A stretch of DNA of 64,000 nucleotides from Atriophallophorus winterbourni (lineage: Eukaryota > Platyhelminthes > Trematoda > Plagiorchiida > Microphallidae), in the NCBI GenBank assembly GCA_013407085.1, contig JACCGJ010020547.1:47590-111589 (forward strand), written 5' to 3'. Both the position numbers and the translations under genes were made by a program. The notes beneath the pieces are model-generated. The model ran no database searches. It was not told the origin of the DNA and worked only from the letters and a program-made list of their open reading frames with translations. Every line of letters begins with the position of its first letter. Position 1 is the first letter of the stretch. This document shows positions 22,901 through 34,900 of this stretch, piece after piece.

Positions 22901-25900
22901 AGGTTGCCCAGGCCTGGACAGATATGAGGAAGAAAAAAGAACAGGAAATGGTAGTGAGACTCCGGCTTGAAATACTAGACATTTTACCACGCTCAGCTCG
23001 TTCAACCGTTGTGGAGTCTTATGTATTTCCTTCGAGATCTTGAATGAGGTCATCATTCTGACGGTCTCGCGTGTTTCAATATGAATTTTCTTCGCCGTGA
23101 AAGTAATCATTCATGTAACCCGCTTGCCAACTGTTACAATCCGTTTTATATTGCACACACTGATCTGTGATTCACACCTACACACACAGTGATTGTCTTT
23201 GTTTTCCGTGTGCATACGCCACGAGAGTGAAACCCACAAACACCTGCACTTGGTTCGCCGATTTTAGTGTGCGCAAGTGTCCACTTGGCGTGGCATTTTG
23301 CCGTTAATGCTTCACTGATTTCATGGCTGTTTGTGTTAAAGTCAGAACTCTATTGGGGTCGCTTTCTAGCCGGTCAGTTTACGCCCAAGCATTGTGCTTG
23401 TAGACCATACCGTGAAAAAGTCACGCATTTCTATACGTCGTTTTGTCCCTACGTGATGTTTCCTTTAATACCACTTTACTCCGCATTTCTTGCGGACGTT
23501 TGACTATTCCTTAAGATGATTGGTATTTAAACGGGGTATTTTTCGTCCTGCTCTTTAGGGCTTGTATTCATTTTTTCAGGAGCATTTTATCTGAATATGC
23601 CGTTGTATCCACCCCGATTCAGGTGCCCCTACATTTTTACGCGTTCAATGTGATTTTTAGGTGAAATATAAAAATGTCATGTACTGGCAGACGCGCAACT
23701 GTCAGTACAGCTAGCATAATGCTAAATTGCTTTGTCACCGCTACGGAGCCGCATGAGTAAACACGCTCCAGTCTCAGTGCCATTTTCCTTCTCACATCCG
23801 TCTAGGCCTGGGCAACTTGACAGTATCTTAGCCTACGTGCGTTCTCTGATTGTGCGGTATGTTGCTTGGATCAGCTGTTTTGCACCGGCTGTTTAATTTG
23901 GTTCGATATGGCTGGTCTTCGATAGCGTTCTTTCTCGCCATACCGCCACGCGTTCGACCTCATCTCTAACACACACACACATTTTATTCCGTGTTCCGCT
24001 CAAAATTGACCCACTCGGTATGTTTACGACAACTGTTTTTGCAGACTGCGCGCAGTCTGTCCTCATTCGGACTGTTGTGAGCCGAGTTGGCAGGATGCCA
24101 ACTAGAGTCACGTGATTCTTCATTGCGTTCGGTACAGTTGTCGAAGATTGCTGTCCAAAGTATCTGTTATTCCCTGTCGTATCGATTCGAGCTATTTGAT
24201 ACCATCGTACACCTCTGACCATCGTTTTCGCAGCTCCTCAACATTATGGTATCACGCGTTTGTTCATTCGACCGCCGTGTTGTCCGTGCTTTCTTGACGC
24301 TCGGTATGCCTGAGAATCGAATACTGTGTTCAACACGAATAGTTTGTGACAAAAGCGGCGTTCGAGTGCTTTTCTTGGGGTGATTCAGAATCAGATAGCT
24401 ACCAGCGCTAACATAGTGTTATGACATCCGTTTAGCTGCAACGCGGGTCATCGCCAGCATTCCGCGAAAATAAGAGGAGTTGTAAATTTTATTACCAGTT
24501 GCAGCTGCAGTCAATGCTTAACCGCCTCTGATACACTTACTGGATATCGCTATTGCAATGAACTATCTCCGCTATTTATAAACATCAAATGGCAAATTTG
24601 TTATAGAACTATTAAAAAATTGCAACTGGGCTATTTGACGTTCGTTATTACACAGCCAGGCAGATACTAAACGGGTTGACTACAAAATTACACGAGCCGT
24701 GAGAAGATTTGACCACGAGTCTGTGGTGTCAACAATCGCAGATAGCGAAGGACATGAATTCTATTTTAATCCTTGTTACCGACAGAACACACCATATGCG
24801 AGGATTTTTGATTTACAGCATTCAACGACTAAATCCTTAACTACTACATGTCATTCAACAGTTCATATGGACCAATTAGATGCCGTTAGTTCTACATGCA
24901 GCACAGTACAGATAAACAAGAAGATCCAATGTATTGTGATGGACCTCAATGCCCTCTCGCTTTGCAAGTAGTTACGCGGATGATGTCGGCTAATTTGGTG
25001 ACTGGATGTCCGCATTTATCTACTCGAGTTTCGCGAGCAGCCAATATTGATCAGGTTTAAACTGTGGTGTTCACCTTGTGTTTGCCGAGCTTGCGTAGTT
25101 GTTCTTGGACGTTTCGTCTTCAGGATAGATGGCATCATCAGCAAAACTTCTTTCGAAGCATCTTGCAGTTCGAATTCGTTGGTTATTATACTGTTTGCCT
25201 GTCCGTCCACGGTCACTCCCGCGGATTGGTCGAGTTAATGTTATGCCTTCTCCGTGAGCGGTTTCTCATTGGTCCTTATGTTGCAGCCAGTTGGAGATGC
25301 TGGTTAATTGAATTTGTTGTAGAGTGCCACGCTTCCAAGAATTCTCGAGCCCGTCGGTCGTTTCCTCTGCCTAATGTTCTTGTGCGGTCCCAGTCGAACT
25401 GATGCCCAAATTGATCAACATGTATTGAAATAAGTGAATTCCGGTCATGTCTGCGTACGGCCAACTGGTGTTCATGTAGTCTTGTGCTGAGTTTGCGACC
25501 CGTTTGTCCGACTTAGTTCTTTTCACAGTCTCTGCATGAAATCTTGTAGACGATATTCGACTGCTCTTCTTTTGTCACTTTATCTTTCGTGTTGTTGAAA
25601 TAGTTGCGAAGTGTTGATGCTGGTTTATGCGCGATGTCTATTCCAAGTGGCCGAAGCACCCGAGCTGCGATTTCGGAGATATGTTGAATATAGGGCAGAG
25701 TGCGTCTGCTTCTGTTTTCTTCTGGGGTTCTTTGTTGTGGGCGGTTGGACCTGTTTCGTAGTATGAAGCTTCTTGGATATCCATTTAAACTGTGTTCATT
25801 AGGCCGCATCCTTGGTATAACAGTCTCAGTGCTCACGAAGTAAACCCTCGACTCGAAACATGCCGATGAACATTCGCGGTGTTGGGATGTGAGCTCAGGA

Positions 25901-28900
25901 CTGGAAATCAATCTGCAACGAGTTCCCCTCCTACTGATGCTCTTGGGCTGCGGTAGTACGATGAGTCGATCGAGCCTGTTCATCCGCCCGTGAACCCTTA
26001 AAAGTATCGCTAACCGGTTTTGTGTATTTGTCTAATTGTACCGAGGAACACTTTCAAACCAGGTTCACCAGTGATTACCTGCTGTGGATGCAATCTGGCA
26101 ATAAACCACCCTACTTGAAACGTCAAAAAGTACAACTTGCTAATCTGAGAAGTGTTATTTATCTGTCAACGATGTGTTTGACAAGGCTTCCCAATAATAA
26201 CAGCTTCACTCTATGACAAGCTGCTTCCCACCGAATGCTGAGATTCAACCATGTATGTATGACTAGGGCCCAGAAGTAAGAGCTAGCGCCGTCGGAAATC
26301 ATCTACTCTTTAACGCTTCATCTTCACCGAAGTCATTGTACTGACCGTCATGGAACCTGCTTTCTGTCTTGGATAATTGACTGAAGACACATGTACTGGT
26401 AGTGTTGTATGAATGATATGTATTGCATTTCTCTTTCTCTCTCTCTCTCTCTGACTATGAAATTCACACGCTCCACGTAAAACATTTAAGAACGCAGAGT
26501 GCTTTTCACACGAAGAACATCCACCGAATCCAGAGTGCCATTTGAAGGATCAAAGTGAGGAATGCTCACGTGCACTCCTCCGCGTATACACCCTGGTTGG
26601 ACATCTGCACCTGTTGTCTCCCAGCTGCTTTGAAATATTTCTGGAATTTTGTAATCTGAACTTAAAATCGTTTCCACGTGATACATTGAAACAACTGACA
26701 TTGAAATCTCAACGCGAAAAGCGATACCCTGAATACGAAACAAATTAAAATTGCTCACACAGAAGTTGCGCTTGTATGCCACTGTTGGATAAGGTTTGTA
26801 CGAACAACCTGTTCAATCACGTGCAGTGATCAGCAACTGGCTGAATATTATTGATTTCAACATGATATGATTGATGAGATCGACCAGATCACAGTTGAAC
26901 TAAGGTACAGTTTTGTCGGTTTATCGCGAGCAACCTCTCCTTAAACCAGGCCACAATTTCGTCAATGTCTTCATGCAGGCTCTCGCATTACTCCAGTGTA
27001 TATGCCGAAGCCCGTAATTTCAGTTACTCTGCAAATAACAAGCACTTCTGTTGGATCAAATTTGGTAAATCATGAACAAACTCCTTGAGCAGAAATAGAC
27101 CGAGAACCGACCCTTGGTGGACAACGGAAGTCCGATCTCTCATCATCATCATCAAAGACCGCAATACACCGGTAGCACGTACCGAATGCTCTAACTGCCA
27201 TAAAACCATGAAAAAGTAAAATCGAAAGAGGAGGAGGTGGGACTTAAATTGCTACGGCTTCTATAGAAGAGTAAGCACAAACAAACTGGGGAGAGGTGCC
27301 TACACCTCGAATGGAACATACATCCAAACAAGTTTCGTGAACGAGTAGAGCAACATCAGCACGGCAGCTTCCTTGCGGCTTTCACTGTCATGCATCATAA
27401 CAAGCTTTTCTCGTCACTCCGCTTGACAACATACAAGGTTAAGCAAACACTCCAAGAAGATGCTTAGGGCAAGACCGCCATTGAACACGGGTTTGCGGGA
27501 CGATCCGAAGCGTAACTAACCATTGCGATATATGATCGCGGGGACGCCTAGCCGGGAAACGATCTCTAGGCTCAGAGAAAGCGTTGTTTACAAACTCGAT
27601 TCATCCGACCAAACAGAAAATCCGCAATCCATTTAAGCAGATTGCCGTCGATATTCAATGCCTTTAGCTTCGCAATCAGACGGACATGTGGTACACGCTT
27701 TGCCAAAGTCAATAAAGTTACGTCAACTAAACCGTGTGAATCGATTTGCTCGCGCGCTGTTAAAATGTCAATGAAAAGAATGTGATGCGGCTTACGCCGG
27801 GCAACTTTATACCGTCTATACAGGGAAAGAAGAATAAGTGCGCAGTCGAAATGGCATTTCCGCATTGAACGTTGTGAATGCAACTTGAATAAGTTTCTCC
27901 ATCGCTGTTGAACTTGACGTTATGATGGTGTTATGATGTTTCAAGTACCTTCTTCTTGACAGACGGCAGAGGGCTCAACGGTCATTTATGCTTCACACAT
28001 TATCCACTTAAAATTTGACATAGACAGGCATTTGGCGGTTTGCAGTTTTTCATCATATATAGTTAACGATCAAACGACTTCCATAGTACAGCGGTTAGCG
28101 AAAAAATACTGCTTCTTTCAATTTTTCGTAGTGGCCTTTGCTGCTTTATTGCCAGTATTAGTGGTGATCAAACAAAACGTGATGGGGCGTCCTTTCTTTA
28201 TCTCTGGCATTTGCTGCGAATCAGAAAAGATGTTTCACTAGATGTTTCACTCTTGTGATTCCATACTTGTATTTTCAGATGAAGCGAATGCTGTCACTGC
28301 GTTGATTTGATTAGTGATATTGTAGGCTACGTCATATTAGCCACCATTTCTATTTACCCCTCATATCTGTCTAGGCCTGGGCAACCTGACAGTATGTTAG
28401 CCCACGTGCAATCTCTGACAGTGCGGCACTTTGCCTGAATCAGGCTTGTGCATTCATACCATACCCATAACTATGAACACAAATGCTCATTTGCACCCAT
28501 TTCCATCACACGAACACACAGCAACGATCGTTTCGGGCTTTTTTTTTTGATCCGTTAAGGACAGTAGGAAAATAGGATTCCGCATGCTCTGAAACATGGG
28601 GTTTGGTAACAAGTTGCGCCTTGTATGCCACTGTGTTCAAATTATGGAAGGGCTCCACATTCGATTCAGCATTGCGGCTGAAACGGATGCTGCACATTCG
28701 CGTGTGAGCGTACTAGGATCTGGTGCATCCTCCCTGGACTGCATAGCCACTTGACATGACAACTGAAACATATTGAAGGCGCACGCACCCCCTATCTCAC
28801 CATATGCCTCCACTACTCGCTTGAGGATCTTTCTCATCCCTAATGATATGGTTTCCGTTACCGTGCAGACTTTAACTGGAGCAAGACCAGGTCACTGAGT

Positions 28901-31900
28901 CATCGGTCATGGATACTCGAGTCGGCGCATCATTTTGATCATCTTGATTCGATGTATTCTGGTGCTCAGCAAGTTTGTTAATGGAGCATCTCTCGTATTG
29001 TCCCACAAAAGCTATGTCAGCGCAAAGCCCCAGCTGGTTGTGGAAGTATTTGCTCAATGGATTCGCTCGCTTGTGATCTTGGAAAACATCGTGTTATACA
29101 TTGAATTGTCTTAAATGTCCCCTCCAATTCCTACCGCTCGTTCACCGTTCATTATTTCTTAATTTATTTCTCGGGGAATTTATAAATTTACTCGCTTGTA
29201 CACACCGTGTCGTGTGTTCCTACGTCCGTCCGTCCGTCCGTCATCGTCTACCCCGCTGGCTTTCCGCGTAGGCTGGTAATCGGTTTCCAACCCATGATTA
29301 CCGAATCACACGGACGATAGATCGATAGCATCTGTGTCGGTGTATCCCTTTTCACAAGCGATTGCGGGGGCGGTATTTTTGAAACAATTTCATTTGATCG
29401 ACTGCTGTGCCTCTTTGGAAGCTAATCGTTTTTTAAAGAAATGTGCTAGTTTTCTCAATCAATCGTACGCATGTGAAGTCGTTTAATAGACCGCTAGTGA
29501 CAGTCTTTTGTCATACTGGAATGTGTCTTACAGGCCTTGAATTACGTGTTCGGGGATTGTATTCAACCGAATATGCACCAGGTTGATCTTTTGAACTCTG
29601 AACACACTTGCTATCTATTTCACTTCCATACCTAAATCTCTTAGGAGTTTCCGCCTGCCAGATTCGCTATTACCATCACTGCAGCATCACGCGGTTTCCT
29701 AATTCTGATAGTTTTCTGTCATATAATGAATTAGACTTTGTGCAAAAATTACCTTGAAAAGATAGGTTGAACAGTCCCAGAATCAGTTCAAACCCTCATG
29801 GCGTCGCAGTTGTAGCTTTATTGCGGCTTTCCCTCTAATGCATCTGGACCAAGTTGGCTTTTTACTCCACCTGGTAGCATGTAAGAAACACTGCGAAAAT
29901 CATATGCACGAGGTCCCTGACGCGAAACATTTTGTTTCGCCATAAGGCAACATTGTTGTTCCTGGCGAATAAACGGTATTTTCTTTAACACCTATCCATC
30001 TCCCAGACAGCCTAATCGCAATCTGACGACTAAGCCATTCACATGTGCGCTATTATCTCACCGCCTTTGCATTCCGTCACATTTTAACGTGCACTGTTTT
30101 CCCCGCCACAGCTGGTACAGTCCACGCCTGTCACGCAAAGATTCCGAGCGCCTGTTGCTTTTGGCATCCAATCCCCGTGGCACGTTCCTCATTCGACAAA
30201 GTGAAACCTCTCACGGTAATGTTTGTCCCGCTCCCCACCCCTCCCCGTCGCGATTTTATTCTCTGATTTGGATGCGTGTGCCCAGACAGTTCGCCGCATG
30301 TTTATTCTTGTCCGTCGTTTTTTCGTTTACTTTTGTGTGACACCTGGTGCATGAGTGTTTAGATGACACAGTGATCGGGAATTTGATGTCGGTTGATTTG
30401 TGCTACGGGGTCCGAAATTTCCTTCAATGATCTGACCATGTTTTCTCATGGAATCATGGAACTCTGACTTGTGCTTTACCCATGGTTGGTTATCATCACA
30501 TTTGTTGGAGCATGTTTTGAAATGTGTTGTCCGTTACGCGGAAAGAAGTAAGCGCTCAGGCATGTAGATCCTGCTTGATGAGTGCAAACATCACGAAATC
30601 GGTCGTGGTGTGTGTGTGTGTGTGTGATGGACATGCGTGCAATTTCGGATTTTTTTCGGCCTTGTGAGTTTAACCCATCTACATGAGTCTGACAGTATTT
30701 CAGCCCACGTGCAGTCTCTGACTGTGCGGCACTTTGCCTGAACCAGGCTTGTGCTTTCACATCACACACACATGAGTCTGATCACATGTGTTCGAACAAG
30801 TTGGTCATACCAGCCTTATAAAACGATGGCTTACAACCTCAACTTTTTTTTCTACTGGGTTTAATCTACTTGAGTGTGCAAACAACACGAAACCGGTGTG
30901 ATGGAAGTGCATGCAAATACGTATTTTTAAAATAAGCGCTCCGTTTTTTTCGCTGCATTCGGGTTTCCATCTTCGAATTCTTGGACGTATGTCTGTCGCT
31001 TCCACAGGTCAAACATCTAACGTCGTTCGATTCATTCAATCCGAGTGTCTACGATAGATTTGGTCTTCACTTCGGCAAAGACTAGAGACATCAGACTCAA
31101 CTTGGTTCCTGTTGAACTGGCCCCTTTATTCTTTACCCGGTTGTTTTAGCCCACAGGGCAGATGTTTACCACACGAAGCGATCAGGTTTCACCCACTGGA
31201 AAAGGTGTGAGGCTGTCGCAGCTATCTTTTATTCTAATTGTAGTACTCATGAAAAGAAAGTTTTCGATGTATCGGTTAGAGCAGTTTATTGGTAACGTTT
31301 CGCTTCTGAACACAGCAACTTCGTCCAACCACTGGTGGTGTCAGTACCGACAGGGTTTATGTTTAAATGGCATTTTCTTGACCAATCCTAATTTATCAAA
31401 GATAGATAGGCAAAATCAAGGCAAATCGGACTACCCCTTGTATGCTGCATTGATCCCTACATTGCGTATTTTGTGTGCAGGTTCGAACCGACTGCTTACG
31501 TAATGTGTGTGTACATTAGAGCGCATGGCGGTTTCTGGATATTATTTATCTTCAAACGGTGGTATCAAAATTAGGTCCTCTGTAAACATAATTCTTTTGA
31601 GTACATTCAAAGCTCGTCGCCATTCGTTGTTTAAACTGAGTTCGATGTATCTTTGCAATCCCTTCGTGTTGCGACAAATCTCTTGATTCTTCAACTTTTA
31701 TATCTCTAGCTCATTGTCCGAACCGCACACTGTATGATTATATTTCAGTCGTGATTTGCAATCGTACAGTACTTTTGCCCTGTGCGGCTAACACCGTGCT
31801 AAATTGATTGGCCAGAGGTAGTGAGCTGCATGCTAAAACACGCTGTAGTCTCACTACCATTTCCTGTTCTTTTTTCTTCCTCATATCTGTCTAGGCCCGG

Positions 31901-34900
31901 GCAACCTGACCGTATCTTAGCCCACGTGCAGTCTCTGACTGTGCGGCACTTTGTCTGGATCAGGCTTGTGCTTTCATCAGTCGTGTTGTAACAAATTGCA
32001 ACTTATTTTCGTAAATTATTTCTGTTTGTTCATATATGCGCGTTCGTTATGCCAGGTGCCTTGACTCTGTCCGTCCGTGACGAAGAGCCAAGACCAACCG
32101 GTGGCGTGACCAACACCGTGAAACACTATCGAATCAAATATGTGGACGCATCGACCTACTACATCACAGCCAAGTGTGGCTTCCCGAGCCTGCAGGACTT
32201 GGTTCGCCACTACGCATCCGACGCGAACGGGTTGTGCTGTCGCCTGACCCAACCATGTCCTCGCCCGGTTCCGGTGACCACCGACCTCTCGGTTCGCACC
32301 AAAGATCACTGGGAGATCGCGAAAAACTCCATCGTGCTCATTCGTCAATTGGGCGCTGGCCAGTTCGGGGAAGTTTGGCTCGGTGCGTTTTGTTACGGCA
32401 GTGCTATCGTCGTTTTTTTAATTTCAAATTCAGCTCGCTGGGCCCATAAGACCGTTTTCTTTAACCAATAGCTGTACAGCTGATTTTACCGAGTGGACAG
32501 AGCGCTAAGCTACTACAGTTGTTTTTGAAAGCTAATGTTTGTGTCTAATTTGCATACGGTATTCGTACGGATAGATGTTACGCACATTCCGGAAATGCAC
32601 AAATTACGCAGGACTGGTGTATGTATTCTGTTTGATTCAAAGGCGTTCTTGCTATGCACTGTTCTGCCACAAGCAATGCCTTGTTAACTTGAGCCGTCAC
32701 CCGCAATGAGTTGAATACGGGAACACGCTGCTGTGTGGCTAACACCGTGTTAAATTAATTGGCCATCAGTAGTGAGCTATATGCTGAAAGACGCTGGAGT
32801 CTCACTATCATTTATATTTTCTTTCTTATATCTGTCTAGGCCTGGGCAACCTGACAATATCTTAGCCCATGTGCAGCACTTTGCCTGGATCAGGCTTGTG
32901 TTTTCATACATGCATACATACAGTGCCATTTTCAACCCGAGCGAATCTTAGCCCATGTACACGTTATTACTATGCGTCTCTTTGTCCGAGGGCACGATCG
33001 CTATTTCATACAGACTTACATACGTACATGCGCACGGCAATCAAAATTTATCCTGACTAATGCGAACAAATTCCTTCGCTTTCGTTCACGTGTTTGGTTG
33101 ACAAGTATGGGAATTTTTAGTCAAAATTTATCTGCTTTCATGCGATATACATCTTTGGGTCAAACAGCACGGCAATATCGCCTGTCGAGAACGTTGTTGA
33201 AATGTCATTTCACCGTCACGGAGAAAGTTCTCGTGTCTTCAGTCTTTTCCCATAATTTGCTAATCGGTTTGTCTTTCTGGCTGCCTGAAAAAAAGTGTCC
33301 ATGAGCGATCCGGTTTCCAAAATTGGCAGTCTGCCTGCCTCACCAGTTCAGTGTGCTATAAATTTTGGACAATGCGTGTGTTGTTTTTCCCAGCCAGTGC
33401 AGTTTGAGGAGTGACGAATTTGCTGTGTGTGTGTGTGCATTCTCCGTCCCACCTCCAGCAGGCGATATTTCGGACGACATTGTCCGATCCTCCTTTGCGC
33501 GTCTGTGTCTGTGTGTGGATTGCTTGCTAAACATTGGCCAAGTATGTTGTTGTCTCGGCTCTGTTTATTTGACCCTAGTTTAGTCGAAGCGAAATGATGG
33601 ACTGTTTACGTTTGTCTGTGATGCGATCAACACTTGTCTGACTGCTGCACTGTGTTGGTGTAGCAGACGTGTTCTCTCAAACGACACCAAGTTTCTCAGC
33701 TTGGTCGATGTTGTCAATTTCGTGGTTGCATTATACCGGGAATGCTTTTAAACAAATACATATTAACCACCTGGTATCCGAGCGATTTCGTTGTAATTGA
33801 AAAAACCTTCTTGTGCTTCATGCGTACCGATAGACCCCCTCTTGGCAGCTATCTGGTATACAAGGTATACCATTCGACGGAAAGACGGGAGCTATAAAGG
33901 GACGAAAGTTGTAGAAGATTGAACACTGACACACTATTGCGACATCACTTCCTATAGTGCTCGATCATTACGGAGGAATCACAAATGTTACATATCGAAA
34001 GATTCCCCCTAATTGAGCTCAATGTGTCCACCCTTAGGTACGACGCACAGACGTCGGCTCGTACTGCCCTGTTAGCACTGTACCGAAATGATTTGTCGCC
34101 GATATTGCCGCTTCTTGCGGAAACACTCTGGAGCCTCGCTGCATTTTCCCTATCCCTTAGCCCTATTGCAGCTTTGACCCTGCGACACTTTGCCCCTATA
34201 TGGGATTGTGATTTCATGCATACATGCACCAAGCACGCGTTTGTATAGATCTAACAGTCCTTACCAGACTGGGATATGGTAAGCACTAGCATTCAGCAGA
34301 TGCTTAACATACAACTGGCTCCACACTAACGAACAGCGGATGCAGATCTTAGCCAGATACCTGGTTAACGGCGCCAATCTATCAGAAAGTCGTGGTAGTG
34401 TTTTTGCTTCCGATTCAGATCATATATAGAACAAGCTGCTTCAGGTTTACATATATAGTCGAAATAAAGCGAATTTCTGTGCTCATGTGAAGCTGATCTA
34501 CCTGCGGGTTTAGCTAAGAATGGATCGACTTGTGTTTTCGCCGAAGGTATTTATGCTCGGTTTGTGGTATTTTCTGCTTTCATACGAAGCCATGATTATG
34601 GGTTAATATTGCCGTTTGTTTCCTCGCAGGCAAATGGAACGGCACAACGGAGGTAGCCGTCAAGACGCTCAAACACGGCCAAATGACCAAGGATGAATTT
34701 CTCAAAGAAGCGCGAATCATGCGCTCCGCGCGACACCCAAAGTTAGTTCGTTTGTACGCTGTCTGCACGGAAGATCCCATTTACATTGTCACTGAACTGA
34801 TGTCCAACGGCAGTCTACTTCAATATCTTCGTGAGGGTCCTGGGCGGAGTCTGGAGCTGAATGCGTTGGTTGACATGATGTCTCAAGTAAGTTGCGATGT

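Larger units (their letters stand above)
17930..30111 (+). other. Src-like gene intron 2
   Basis: This 12.2-kb intron separates SH3 from SH2. Gypsy-2, PLE fragments, a family C repeat, a LINE and many short repeats are listed separately. I recognise nothing in 22980-23740, 23880-24690, 26010-26760 and 28650-30100, apart from short simple repeats (AC at about 23970, CT at 26430-26452, CCGT at 29224-29242). Confidence 0.9.
30216..32055 (+). other. Src-like gene intron 3
   Basis: A 1.8-kb intron holding two family B copies, two family A copies and a PLE family 2 relic, listed separately. A GT run lies at 30607-30626. Confidence 0.9.
32383..34629 (+). other. Src-like gene intron 4
   Basis: A GTGCGT donor and CTCGCAG acceptor; 2.2 kb. 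Apart from family A copies at 32729-32922 and 34100-34225, I see nothing recognisable. Confidence 0.9.

Noticed and set aside
30045..30340. Overlapping + frames of 73 and 83 codons around Src exon 3
   Set aside because: Only the frame giving [20 protein letters not shown] is real. The rest are shadows or run into introns.
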